A stretch of DNA of 64,000 nt from Hanleya hanleyi (Eukaryota > Mollusca > Polyplacophora > Lepidopleurida > Hanleyidae), in the NCBI GenBank assembly GCA_036873755.1, contig JAVTVY010037335.1, forward strand, positions 62,001 through 126,000, in the 5' to 3' direction. How positions within the stretch are numbered: the stretch's first letter is position 1; every line of letters begins with the position of its first letter. Below the pieces are notes generated by a model, which saw only the letters and a program-made list of their open reading frames with translations, ran no database searches and was not told the DNA's origin. A program made the position numbers and the translations under genes. Positions 32,861-43,373 of the stretch are shown here, piece after piece.

Positions 32861-33525
32861 GCCTTTTGGGGTTGCAATCCATTGACGGGTGGCAGAATTA
32901 TACCAATATTGCAGACATTATAGACATTGCAGAGATATTACACACAAATTTCAACTTTCTGCCGAGATGTATTGGAGATATATATGTTCAAACAAAATAT
33001 ATGAAGGTCGGGCGAGGACTAGTTTGGGAGATAGAGGGTGCGGCTTGGCATCCTGGGGGTGGGGACATGCTCTCCTTGAGGGTAGTGGTGGTGTTCCAAC
33101 ATGAAAGTCATAGAATGCTCTCTGTACATGAATAACCGCACTGACAACTGCATGCCATCATCTGTCAGTCTGAAGACCAGCAAGGATGAATACAGTTCAA
33201 TTCAGGAAATTGATCATATGCACAGTGTGCACCCAAACTTTAGGAACTCAGTTGTAATTAATATAGTAAGTTACATGTGTGGTTCGTGCAGAAGCTTTAG
33301 GGTAAATCATATGATGTGAAATGCAATTATTGATAGCAAAATTGAAGGAAATGTTGTCCTTCGTTTAAGATGACACGAAATTCAAAAACCAGGGGTTCAG
33401 TTCTGCGGGGATTCCCCGCCAGTTATTTCATATTATACTTCTGAAATAAAAAATGGTTCATGCAAAAGCTTTAGGGTAAATCATATGATGTAGAATAGAT
33501 TGATTTCATAGCAAAATTGAAGACC
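32861..33525. other. Non-coding spacer, unit 2
   Basis: Matches 6836-7510 but lacks about 10 bp in the first AAGCTTTAGGG repeat. No gene is seen. Confidence 0.45.
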
Positions 33526-34948
33526 CATTTTAACTGGAACGGACAAGAAGAAGAGAAACTCAGTGGCACCACCTTAAGGCAGATGTTGCTGAAACCGGCG
33601 ACTGGCGTCTTGTCGCAAGGAATGCGTATGCTGAATTTCTGGAGAATCCAACAAAGCATTTGGCAGTTATCGCTTGCAAAGAACATCGCTTGCAAAGACA
33701 TCCACAAACAGGAATGGACATGAAGAAACGAGATCCAGTGGCGACACCTTCAGGCAGATGTTGCTGAAATGCAATAGCAGCGGCTGAGCCAATGTCTTGT
33801 CGCAAGGAATGCGTACATGCCGAATTTTGTGAGAATGCGACAAAGCATTTGGAAGTTATCGCTTGTAAAGAATTCAAACTGACATCCCCGGACACAATGA
33901 ACCAAGATTCATTTTGACCCAGTGGTGCCACCTTTAGGCAGATGTTGCTGAAATGCAATTCGGACTGGCGTCTTGTCGCAAGGAATGCTTATGCCAAATT
34001 TCGGAAGAATCCAACAAAGCGTTAGGAAGTTATCGCTTCGAACAGACATGGACGGACGTTCACGGACATTCACGGACACAAAGAAGCAAGAACCAGTGGC
34101 GCCACCTTCAGCCAGATGTTGCTGAAATGCAATACGGACTGGCGTCTTGTCGCAAGGAATGCGTATTCCGAATTTCGAAAGAATCCAACAAAACATCGGG
34201 AAGTTATCGTTTCCAACAGACATGCACGGACGTCCACGGACACAAAGAAGCAAGAACCAGTGGCGCCACCTTCAGGCAGATGTTGCTGAAATGCATACAG
34301 ACTGGCGTCTTGTCGCAAGGAATGCGTATTCCGAATTTCGGAAGAATCCAACAAAGCGTTGGGAAGTTATCGCTTCCAACAGACATGCACGGACGTCCAC
34401 GGACACAAAGAAACAAGAACCAGTGGCGCCACCTTCAGGCAGATGTTGCTGAAATGCAATACAGACTGGCGTCTTGTCGCAAGGAATGCATATTCCGAAT
34501 TTCGGAAGAATGCAACAAAGCGTTAGGAAGTTATCGCTTCGAACAGACATGCACGGACGTACACGGACATCCACGGACACAAAGAAGCAAGAACCAGTGG
34601 CGCCACCTTCAGGCAGATGTTGCTGAAATGCAATACGGACTGGCGTCTTGTCGCAAGGAATGCGTATTCCGAATTTCGGAAGAATCCAACAAAGCGTTAG
34701 GAAGTTATATCTTCGAACAGACATGCACGGACGTACACGGACATCCACGGACACAAAGAAGCAAGAACCAGTGGCGTCACCTTCAGGCAGATGTTGCTGA
34801 AATGCAATAGGGACTGGCGTCTTGTCGCAAGGAATGCGTATTCCGAATTTCGGAAGAATCCAACAAAGCGTCAGGAAGTTATATCTTCGAACAGACATGC
34901 ACGGACGTACACGGACATCCACGGACACAAAGAAGCAAGAACCATTTT
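33526..34948. repeat. Satellite array, unit 2 (four monomers fewer)
   Basis: The same monomers as 7510-9620 but with only one AGCAGCGGCTGAGCC variant (33776), so one whole 686 bp higher-order block is missing. A plus-strand frame of 285 codons (33953-34810) runs through five monomers. It is repeat-encoded and differs from unit 1, so it is not treated as a gene. Confidence 0.88.
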
Positions 34949-34982
34949 AAAGTCCCCGGTCGCGTTGCGGCGAGGGACAAAA

Positions 34983-35929
34983 ACTCTGGCGTTGAATGTA
35001 TGTGGATATTGAAAAACTCAAAATGTCTTACGGAAGAACTTGATGCTAAAGGTCACATACCGTATAGACATGTATCCACATGGGATTTCTCGACTCTTTA
35101 TACTACAATCCCTCATCAGGACCTTATTGACCGTCTAAGTTCATTAATAGTATCTGTGTTCAAGAAAACTGATCGTAGATATATTAATGTCAGAAGCCAT
35201 AAAGCATTCTTTAGCTCTACTACATAGAAGAGATATCATTCATTGGATGTTTCTTTGTTTATAGAGTTGCTTGAATTTCTCATTAAAAATATCTATGTGA
35301 AATTTGGCAACACAATATATCAACAGCATATAGGTATTCCAATGGGTACTAATTGTGCACCCCTGCTGGCTGACCTGTATCTGTTCTCTTATGAATATGA
35401 CTATATGCAGGCGCTTTCAAAAACCGATCCAGTCAAAGCTCATTCCTTCTCATTCACCAAACGCTATATAGACGATCTTCTCGCTGTGGATAATCGCTAT
35501 ATAAATGACGCAGTGAAGGATATATATCCACCTTTACTGGATTTGAAGGAAACTACAGATAGCCCTACAGGCACATCATATTTAGATCTATATCTCTATA
35601 AAAATGAAGCGGGCATTCTCTCTCGTCGACTTTATGACAAAAGAGATGATTACAATTTCGACATCGTAAACTATCCCTTTCTGGACAGTAATATTCCAGT
35701 GGGACCTGCATATGGCGTATACATATCTCGCTTAGTAGCATTTGCTAGATCCTGTGTTAAATGTGACGATTTTAATCAACGTCACAAAACATTGGGGCAG
35801 AAACTTAAAAAACAGGGCTATTCCACCAAGCGCCTACACTCAAAGTTTCTCGAATTTGGCGATACATATCGCATGCTGATAGCAAAATACGAACGTAGCG
35901 TGCAAGATCTATGGCGCTACGTTTCGTAA
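34983..35929 (+). pseudogene. Penelope-like RT copy RT2, unit 2, with nonsense codon
   Basis: Matches 9655-10598. A TAG at 35225-35227 (ACATAGAAG for ACATACAAG) ends the first frame. The second frame, 35243-35929, is open through motif B, YIDDLL and WRYVS. The 2 bp loss that breaks the unit 1 copy is not present, so the two RT2 copies decayed independently after duplication. Confidence 0.87.
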
Positions 35930-36617
35930 CTTGTGTCTAATTCCGCTTAACCCGGGGCTAGGGGCCGTATGAACCCATGTACTTCAAGATCCTCATGGTA
36001 CTCATATGAACAGTCACAATCAAAGCGTGACTGAGATACATCATTTTTTAGATGACGACTCTATAACGAATATTATGGATTAAGAATATTGATCAGCGAT
36101 ACGGATTTGATATTTTTGGAACATCATGATGTCTTGCCGGCATCATTGAAAACTGTTGACCGCTTCTCTCTTGCAGGAAACAAGCCTATGTTTATGTATA
36201 CTATGATTGTCTTTTTGAATTTGGTGCTAATACTGTTATATGGAAAATGGAATAGGTCTTTGGATTATGGACGCGGATATTCTCTAATGGACGACGGCTG
36301 GATTATGAATGACGGACTAGACGCTTGTAATGAGATACATCATTCTTTAGATGACGACTTTACAACGAATATTATGGATTAAGAATACTGATCAGCGATA
36401 CGGATTTATTTTTGGAACATCATGATGTCTTGCCGGCATCATTGAAAACTGTTGACCGCTTCTCTCTTGCAGGAAACAAGCCTATGTTTATGTATACTAC
36501 GATTGTCTTTTTGAATTTGGTGTTAATACTGTTATATGGAATAGGTCTTTGGATTATGGACGCGGATATTCTCTAATGGACGACGGCTGAATTATGAATG
36601 ACGGACCAGACGCTTGT
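35930..36617 (+). repeat. PLE 3' UTR with partial tandem copy, unit 2 (uninterrupted)
   Basis: First copy from the RT2 stop to CGCTTGTAAT near 36330, then a second partial copy from GAGATACATCATTC to 36617. The foldable motif is at 35933-36039 with intact GTGTCT/AGATAC arms. The empty hAT site CTATG is at 36201-36205. Confidence 0.8.
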
Positions 36618-37186
36618 AATTGCCTTGGATGCCCTACCAACTGGACTTAATGCATGCTGCTAATTTCCAAGTAATATTATGCCAGCCAGGGCTTAGTGTC
36701 CTTAATTCCACCAAACTGACCTTGCCCTCCAATTTCTTTAATTCAATGCTTGTACTACCACAGTTGATCTGTCTCTTCGTGGCGTAAAATGTAGCCAAAA
36801 TCTAGTCGGAAGGCAGTGGATTGGTCGTTAAATATCACCTGGACGTATCTGCTTAGATGAGCGAGGTCGACCAGGCGGCAATTGTAGAGGGGTGGTGGCG
36901 GTGGTGATGAAAACATCGTCAGATGCTTATCCAGTAGCGCCAGTACATTTCACTCACCTGATGGACATATGGCAAGTTCTTGCTGAGTACGACCACCGGA
37001 TCATCCACGATTAAACATGATCCTGATGGCAAGCGCGGGATGGCATGGCTGGCTCGCTGTGCCCAGGTTCGTTCATGCTTTGGGTGGAAGATAGATAGGT
37101 AGGATCTTCAACCCATTGGGTGGATGGTCCCTCTGCCTCGATGCTAGCTCCTTGTTCCTCAAATGTGCCTGCGTCACAGGGTATCA
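36618..37186. other. Spacer, unit 2
   Basis: Collinear with 12172-12739. No gene is recognised. Confidence 0.4.
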
Positions 37187-37717
37187 TTCATGCATGACGC
37201 GTTGATGGCGCCTCAATTGATTCTATAGTCTGAAGACTCGAAAACAATCCTCACGTGGGTGCCTGGGTGTCTGGTGTAATCTGGCCTGGCCATTAAATGT
37301 ATCTCCGCAGATCGTACATTTATACTGAGCAACAGGGCCGTGGCTGGTAGACTCGTGCCGTTGTTAGTAGTAAGGGCGAGTGGATGGATTCAAGCAGATC
37401 GTACAGGTATACTGAGTGGAATGTGGACTAATGAACTCCTCGACGCTGGCCTCTAAGGGCTCTTCCTCCTTTAAACGTGTATGGATCACACTTTGATGAC
37501 GCTTTAGCTGACTCAGGTGGCCACATTCCTCACATTCCACCTTTGCCACTTGTCCATGTTGTGACTGTTGATGGTGGTGTAAATTATTCAACCGATTAAA
37601 CGTCTCTACACAGATCGTACTGCTATACTGAGTGACATCGTCATGACTGGAAGACTCATGGCGGCGCAAGTGGTGCAGGTGCGTAAATGACTTCGAGCAA
37701 GTCGTGCAAGTAAACAT
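37187..37717 (-). pseudogene. C2H2 zinc-finger remnant, unit 2
   Basis: Matches 12740-13270. An intact frame lies at 37364-37717 (117 aa) and its continuation after a stop carries two more finger-like blocks. The second finger lacks its first Cys in both units, so the damage predates the duplication. Confidence 0.62.
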
Positions 37718-38312
37718 CGTGATGGTTGACAGATTGTTTGCCGAAACGCTCCGAATGTACGCCTTTGTGGTGCTACCTGGAGTACAACTGGTTCAAACCC
37801 GTTTCAGTGTGTTCTCCATGACCCCTGAGAAGTCCTTTTTATGGTGATCAATTGTATACATAACCATTGTTTGAACCCGATGAAACCCCTATGTAGGCCA
37901 TGGCCCCATTAGGTAGGAATGGAAGGTAGACAGGTGGACTCCTCGACACTGAGATCCATCACCCAAGATTCCCAGACCGCCTCTGACGACTTGTTTATCA
38001 ACCGCTTTCACCCCGCGCATGAGAGGAAGGTTTTGATGATGCTTTCGAGCACTAGTTCCCCCAGTCCATAGCCTCGTTGGGTGCGTGCGCGTCAGCAAAG
38101 ACGGGCATCACACACCCGGCTTGTTCGGTGTAATAGTTCACATGACTGTGTGAATCGAACTGGTAGACTCCTCCCGAGTCATTAATCAAATTTGTATCAG
38201 CGTGCCTGTCGAATATGAAGTGTGATTACCCTTGTGTGTAGTCCCTTGTATCGATGATGATGGTACTGCTGTCGGGTCTGCGAGACCGTTAGATAGAGCA
38301 CATCATTAAAAG
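37718..38312. other. Unrecognised stretch, unit 2
   Basis: Collinear with 13271-13865. Holds the small minus-strand frame 37889-38098, which is one residue different from unit 1. No domain is seen. Confidence 0.35.
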
Positions 38313-38888
38313 TTATCTCACTTCATTTCCGATTTCATCCTGCACTGAACAGACTCGTAGCAGGGGAGCATCGATATCGCCAACAATATGGTCATCGATC
38401 ACATCTGAATGGACGTAGAGCCAATACAGTCTTGAAATCCAGCATGATCTGACCCTGTTGGCGACCGGGCCCGACGTAATCGACGAGTCCAGTGCACACA
38501 GCTCCCTCAGCGTCTTGCTGAGTCGTAATGTCACACTGGACATCAGGATCAACCGGGACTTTCGGTTCCAATCGTCGTACTTCACGTGTAAGTAATCCGC
38601 AAACGGGATGATACCTTTTTCCTGCCCTTGATGAGATCGGACAATGCCGATGATACTGATCTTCAGATTGAGTGAAGTTATAGGTGTTCCCGTCGTACAC
38701 GACTTCGTATAAAACCGTGTCATGTTGCACGTTGCACCATGTGTAAGGGTACTGCATATCCACTGGGCCACTCTCCCAACGCATAGGGGGATGTAAGAGG
38801 TGCGGTAGTTGCGTGACGTAATGCTGTTGTCGGAAAACACCTCAGCCGGGCTATTACTGGTCAGTGCGATGACTGATCCTTCCCTCAT
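38313..38888 (-). CDS. Unrecognised ORF (191 aa) uninterrupted in unit 2
   Basis: It starts MREGSVIALTSNSPAE and ends with a DAPLLRVCSVQDEIGNEVR block. In unit 1 the same region is cut by a 346 bp segment and preceded by the pogo-like element, so unit 2 shows the older layout. A second, overlapping frame on the same strand (38392-38784, 130 aa) reads PVDMQYPYTWCNVQHDTVLY and DAEGAVCTGLVDYVGPG and looks at least as protein-like. Only one is likely to be real. I recognise neither. Confidence 0.4.
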   Translation of the reverse strand: MREGSVIALTSNSPAEVFSDNSITSRNYRTSYIPLCVGRVAQWICSTLTHGATCNMTRFYTKSCTTGTPITSLNLKISIIGIVRSHQGQEKGIIPFADYLHVKYDDWNRKSRLILMSSVTLRLSKTLRELCALDSSITSGPVANRVRSCWISRLYWLYVHSDVIDDHIVGDIDAPLLRVCSVQDEIGNEVR

Positions 38889-38914
38889 GAAGCCTATGCG
38901 TAAATATACTCGCC

Positions 38915-39145
38915 TCAGAACTCTGGATTGTGTGGTCGGCGTCGTGACATACGTGGGGTGTGGAGCTTGTCAGGGATCTTAATCGGCGCTGGGTTTGGGA
39001 CGGTGGCAAGGGCATCTCTTGCTTCATCCAGGTCCATCGCTGGAGATTCCCCTATTATTCTTGTGGGACGTGCATGTCTTTCAGCTTGCCATCCTTTTTT
39101 GGTCACCTGTGACGTGCGTTGACGTATCATATTCAGCAAATCCAC
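38915..39145 (-). CDS. Unrecognised small ORF, unit 2
   Basis: Same 76 residues as 17269-17499. Here it lies directly beside the ORF at 38313-38888 because the pogo-like element is absent. That shows what the original spacing was. Confidence 0.3.
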   Translation of the reverse strand: MDLLNMIRQRTSQVTKKGWQAERHARPTRIIGESPAMDLDEARDALATVPNPAPIKIPDKLHTPRMSRRRPHNPEF

Positions 39146-39178
39146 CAGTTCTGGACTTGGTTTTTCCTCTCTTTTTTT

Positions 39179-39568
39179 CTAGCCCATGTTCGAGTTGTCT
39201 TTCAGCCGATTCAGAAACAAACCATCCCTTCTCTGGAACGAGGTAGAAGGCTCTTCGTAACTTTCTCTTTGACTCACTGCGGGGCTGATTGCGGTAAGCC
39301 TGGTATCGATGGCTGTGGGACAGACGCGCTTCATAGTGCGACTGACGGTGACTTGTATTGACTCATAAAAGATATGTACCGTTGAAGCGACTGATTGTAC
39401 TTTCTCACTATCATTTGAATCCCGCCGTTGTGAAATCTGGCTCATGTAATCTATCGCGCGTGCACAACGTCTTGACAGTAGATAGGATCGGATACTGATA
39501 ATTTGGGGTTTGAAGCAGGCCCAATACGATTTGTTTTCGTGTGCTCCATTATCAGTCGAAGAGTCCAC
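39179..39568 (-). CDS. Unrecognised 129-aa ORF, unit 2
   Basis: Same as 17533-17922 with one Ser-to-Thr change near the end. No known motif. Confidence 0.35.
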   Translation of the reverse strand: MDSSTDNGAHENKSYWACFKPQIISIRSYLLSRRCARAIDYMSQISQRRDSNDSEKVQSVASTVHIFYESIQVTVSRTMKRVCPTAIDTRLTAISPAVSQRESYEEPSTSFQRRDGLFLNRLKDNSNMG

Positions 39569-40374
39569 CCACTAGGAGGCCACCAAGGCGATAAGATAAC
39601 GAGAAATCCGCCTTTCCCAAGGTATTTTTTTTCTGTGCTGAGGGCTGTCCACTGTTGCCACAGTCACCGAGATCAGGGAGTAAATTTGATCCTCAGTTAT
39701 GCCCCTTGTCTGTGAAGAAAAATCATGATTCATTTACGCCACGAGCTTCCAACAAAAAACGAGTAGGTTGACCCCCAGTTATTTCGCCATTTTAACTTGG
39801 AACAGGGAATACAAGGCAATGTATTTTATCGAAACGTTCTCAGAGATTTTTCTGGAAATTGGGCCGAATATGACCAATTTTGATACTTTTCAAGGGGCTT
39901 TCTAGAAAAGATGAATCACGTCTGGAGGGAAATGTTTTTAATAACATGACTGTCCTGTGCCTTGAAATGATCAGGGTCTTTTCGAAAATATATAGATATG
40001 GCCGATTTCGATTGATGATTTTACGACTATTGTCCATTCCCAGCCAAAAAGAAGAATCTTCAGGGTGAAATGATGCAGTCCACAGCAACGTTTGTTTCAT
40101 TGCGGAGTGGAGATGCGTTCTCGCCAAATTTTTCCGGTTTCGCCTGCTTAGTCCCATCTGAAGTGCTAATTTTGGAATCATTTGGATCCACAATGTATCG
40201 ATTCATGGTGGTGATATTTGCACACTCATATCCATACACGATTAGTAGTGGAGAATGTGGATCTCAAGGACGTTTGATCTTTGACTGTAGTTATCTCCCC
40301 CAATCACTTGCGGTTTACCTTTGTACCCTTATCTCCTGCACATGCGCATAAACTGCACCAGAAACACTATCGCG
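39569..40374. other. Repeat-like non-coding stretch, unit 2
   Basis: Collinear with 17923-18729. No gene is called. Confidence 0.4.
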
Positions 40375-41180
40375 CGCATGGGCCAAAGGTCACGTGACCG
40401 GAACCGGAGGTGACGTCACAAAGTTCAACCGGAAGTGATCGGGGGAAGATAATTTTGATCAAAGGTCAAACGTCCTCGAGATCCTCAAACCCTATGAACG
40501 AATAGAGGGTTATACGGTATATATTCACTCTTCGTTAGTACATGGCTACTCAGTTGAGACACTTTAGTAATATAATGTGATATAGGCCTATAGCCTATAT
40601 CATGATATAATGCCTCTCGCAGAATGTAAACATCCAAGATCGCGGTCCAACCAACGTCGGTACACGTCACGGAATTCCATGAGAAAGCCCCGAATGTAAT
40701 GTAAACATCAAACATTGCGGTAACGACTTCTGTCAATTGCCGGTACAGGTCATGGGGAATTCCATGGGAAGTACCGTAAGTCAGCATGACATCGGTGGAA
40801 ATGTCAGTGGAGCGAGTGTGATTGGTACTCACACCTGGTGGTGTCGCCAGTACCTAACGTCATCACCGGACTGACGACATTACCGGAAGTGATGTCGAGG
40901 CGCCTGGTGGCGCCACTTGGACCCTGGCGCACCCTTTCGCCTACAAGTTCAGGTGTCGCCATCATACGCCATGACATCGCTTCCGCTGATGACGTCACTT
41001 CCGATGTTGGTGTCACTTCCGGCGATGTCCGCTTCCGATATTGACGTCACTTCCGGCAATGACGTCACTTACAAGCTATAGATACCACCAGGAGAGAGTA
41101 CATGCGTGCGAGAAAGTCTTTTCCGGAGTTGACGTAAAATTCCGGCAATAACGTCACTCCCATCAAGGTTTAAAGACGAA
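40375..41180. promoter_or_regulatory. CRE/ETS/E-box clusters, unit 2
   Basis: Equivalent to 18730-18830 and 19190-19530, with the same TGACGTCA and CTTCCGG words. One ATGACGTCACTTCCG word is more complete here than in unit 1, where it reads ATGACGTCACTTTCG. Confidence 0.42.
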
Positions 41181-41344
41181 CGTCCAACGCATGTGTGCGA
41201 TGACATCGTTTCCGCGTTATGACGTTATGTTTGTGGATTAGGGCTTTCCGGTATAGCGTTAAGGTGTTGGAACCAGTGTTAAAGCGTAAGGATGGGCGTT
41301 GACGCGCGTCACTACTTTTCGATGAATTAGCGTCAGTTCCATGG

Positions 41345-41378
41345 GATATCACGTGATATCAGAGCTTATAAATAAATA
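41345..41378 (+). promoter_or_regulatory. Palindromic E-box and TATA-like box, unit 2
   Basis: GATATCACGTGATATC at 41345-41360 and TTATAAATAAATA at 41366-41378, identical to unit 1. Confidence 0.42.
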
Positions 41379-41507
41379 TCATGTGATAAATAGACCAACA
41401 AGAGCTTTTGGACCATCTCTCTCAAGCGTTGAAGCGTTAATATAGGTGTTTTCGGGTATTACTTCTAAAACACCAACACAGTTGACAGCTGACGTGTAAC
41501 CGTCAAC

Positions 41508-41808
41508 ATGGCTTATATTATCGTTGCCATGACAGCGGACGAACGTTTACCAGACACTACGATACTAAGCGGCACCAGAGGAATATACATGGGTACAGAG
41601 AGACCGAGTGGCCATAAACCGATGAGCCTACTGATGCAGATAATGATGCAGAGACTTGATGGTCTATCTTCTGATACCTAATACTGAGGGCCTCCCCACT
41701 GACAGCCAGGCTGAATATTCGGCCGCTGATAACCAGGCTACATCACTGGGAAGCCGGAATGAGGAAGGACCCCACCTTTTGGGATCGTATGGTGACAGCG
41801 ACCATTAA
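41508..41808 (+). CDS. Overlapping small ORFs, unit 2
   Basis: Same pair as 19862-20162 with identical total length. Both frames are open, with one amino acid change in each. Unrecognised. Confidence 0.28.
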
Positions 41809-41995
41809 TACCCACGCTGCGGTGATCGAGGATGTCGGGCAGGGCAACTTGCAAGAGACGCCCTCATTCGGGCCGTTCGTTTCTTCTGTCTAACGCCTTT
41901 ACGGTCATGTAGTTAAATCATTTTAGATTATATGACTTGATAGTGCGTTTCAATATTTGTATATAATATCGCTCAAGCCGGTGAAAAGGGGGTGG

Positions 41996-42125
41996 GGCGC
42001 TGGGTGGCGAGTGGTCTAAGGCGCATCGCTGGTGATCGCTAGCCTAACATCGCTGAACCATCACGGGTTCAAGCCCTGCTGATGCATAGTGATAGGGTCG
42101 GTAGTTCTCTCCGGGTACTCCGGTT
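41996..42125 (+). repeat. tRNA-derived SINE, unit 2
   Basis: Box-B-like GGGTTCAAGCCC at 42065-42076 and the same box-A-like word upstream. It lacks about 22 bp after box B compared with unit 1. Confidence 0.58.
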
Positions 42126-42807
42126 TCCGCCAACATTCAAAGTGGTCGACACCATATGAGTGAAATAACCTTTGTGCATTTTGTGATAAAAGCACCAAAT
42201 TTGGTATGCAGGTCGATAAATATATTATGAAAGAATTTGGATATCGGAGCATCGCAGGTTTGGTTCCTGACAGTTGTGGCAGCCATCTTACAAAATGGCC
42301 CCCACCAGTTATTATCGTTTTACAGATTTGTTGAACTCTGAAGAACTAGAAGATAAAAGTAGCGGCTTATCGTTGCACGGAGGTGTAAACGTGTTGGGAG
42401 GACAGGTGATTTCTTCCATTGAGGCCGACCAATCACCATAATTAGGTTAACCCTTTCTGACCTGGGCGAATTGAGGTGTACCGCAGCCTGGGAGTGGCGG
42501 AAAGTGCCCCCTTGAATATTTTCGCTATCCCTCAGGCTAGGGGACTGAAACTTACTACACTATATATTTGGGTCAAGCTCTACTAGATAATGTAAAGTAA
42601 TCCAAGATGGCCGCCATGATGACGTACTGGACGTCATCTTTTAAAATAACATTTTTTGGCCGATTTTTCGGTCAGATTTTTCGATTTGGGGGCGATAACA
42701 GTAGTTAGGCTTAGTAGCAGATCAGTTATTACCAGAATGACTATACATTGTATCAGTGCATGGTCGTCAAGGACGTAATGGTGTTATTTCCAAACTAACG
42801 GTGGTGG
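42126..42807. other. Dispersed-repeat fragment and non-coding spacer, unit 2
   Basis: Collinear with 20500-21182, including the inverted copy of the RT1 leader repeat. No gene is seen. Confidence 0.42.
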
Positions 42808-42976
42808 TTGAAGGTAAAAGACGCAGGTAGACTAACTGTAGAGGCATTCATTAACAACAACATCATGTTTAGAAGCTTCAAGCTGGTTGACCCTGCTGGG
42901 TCTCCTGCACCATCAACGTCTGCGCATTCAACTGAGACAAACTGGAACTTGTACATCATTTGCCAAGAAGACAAAT
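42808..42976 (+). pseudogene. N-terminal fragment of the PIN-like gene, unit 2
   Basis: Same as 21183-21351: TETNWNLYIICQEDK cut at the PLE 3' terminus. Confidence 0.48.
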
Positions 42977-43373
42977 ACACGCGTCTAGTCCGTCATTCAT
43001 ACTTCAGCCGTCGTCCATTAAAGAATATCCGCGTCCATAATCCAAAGACCTATTCCATATCCATATAACAGTATTAGCACCAAATTCAAAAAAGACAATC
43101 ATAGTATACATAAACATGCTAGTTTCCTGCAAGAGAGAAGCGGTCAACAGTTTTCAATGATGCCGACAAGACATCATGATGTTCCAAAAATATCAAATCC
43201 GTATCGCTGATCCGTATTCTTAATCCATAATAATCGTTCTAAAGTCGTTATCTAGAGAATGGTGTATCTCAGTCACGCTTTGATTGTGACTGTTCATATG
43301 AGCACCATGAGGATCTTGAAGTACATGGATTCATACGGCCCCTAGCCCCGGGTTAAGCGGAATTAGACACGAG
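42977..43373 (-). repeat. PLE 3' UTR, minus strand, unit 2
   Basis: Collinear with 21352-21748. The foldable motif is at 43263-43370. Confidence 0.72.
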
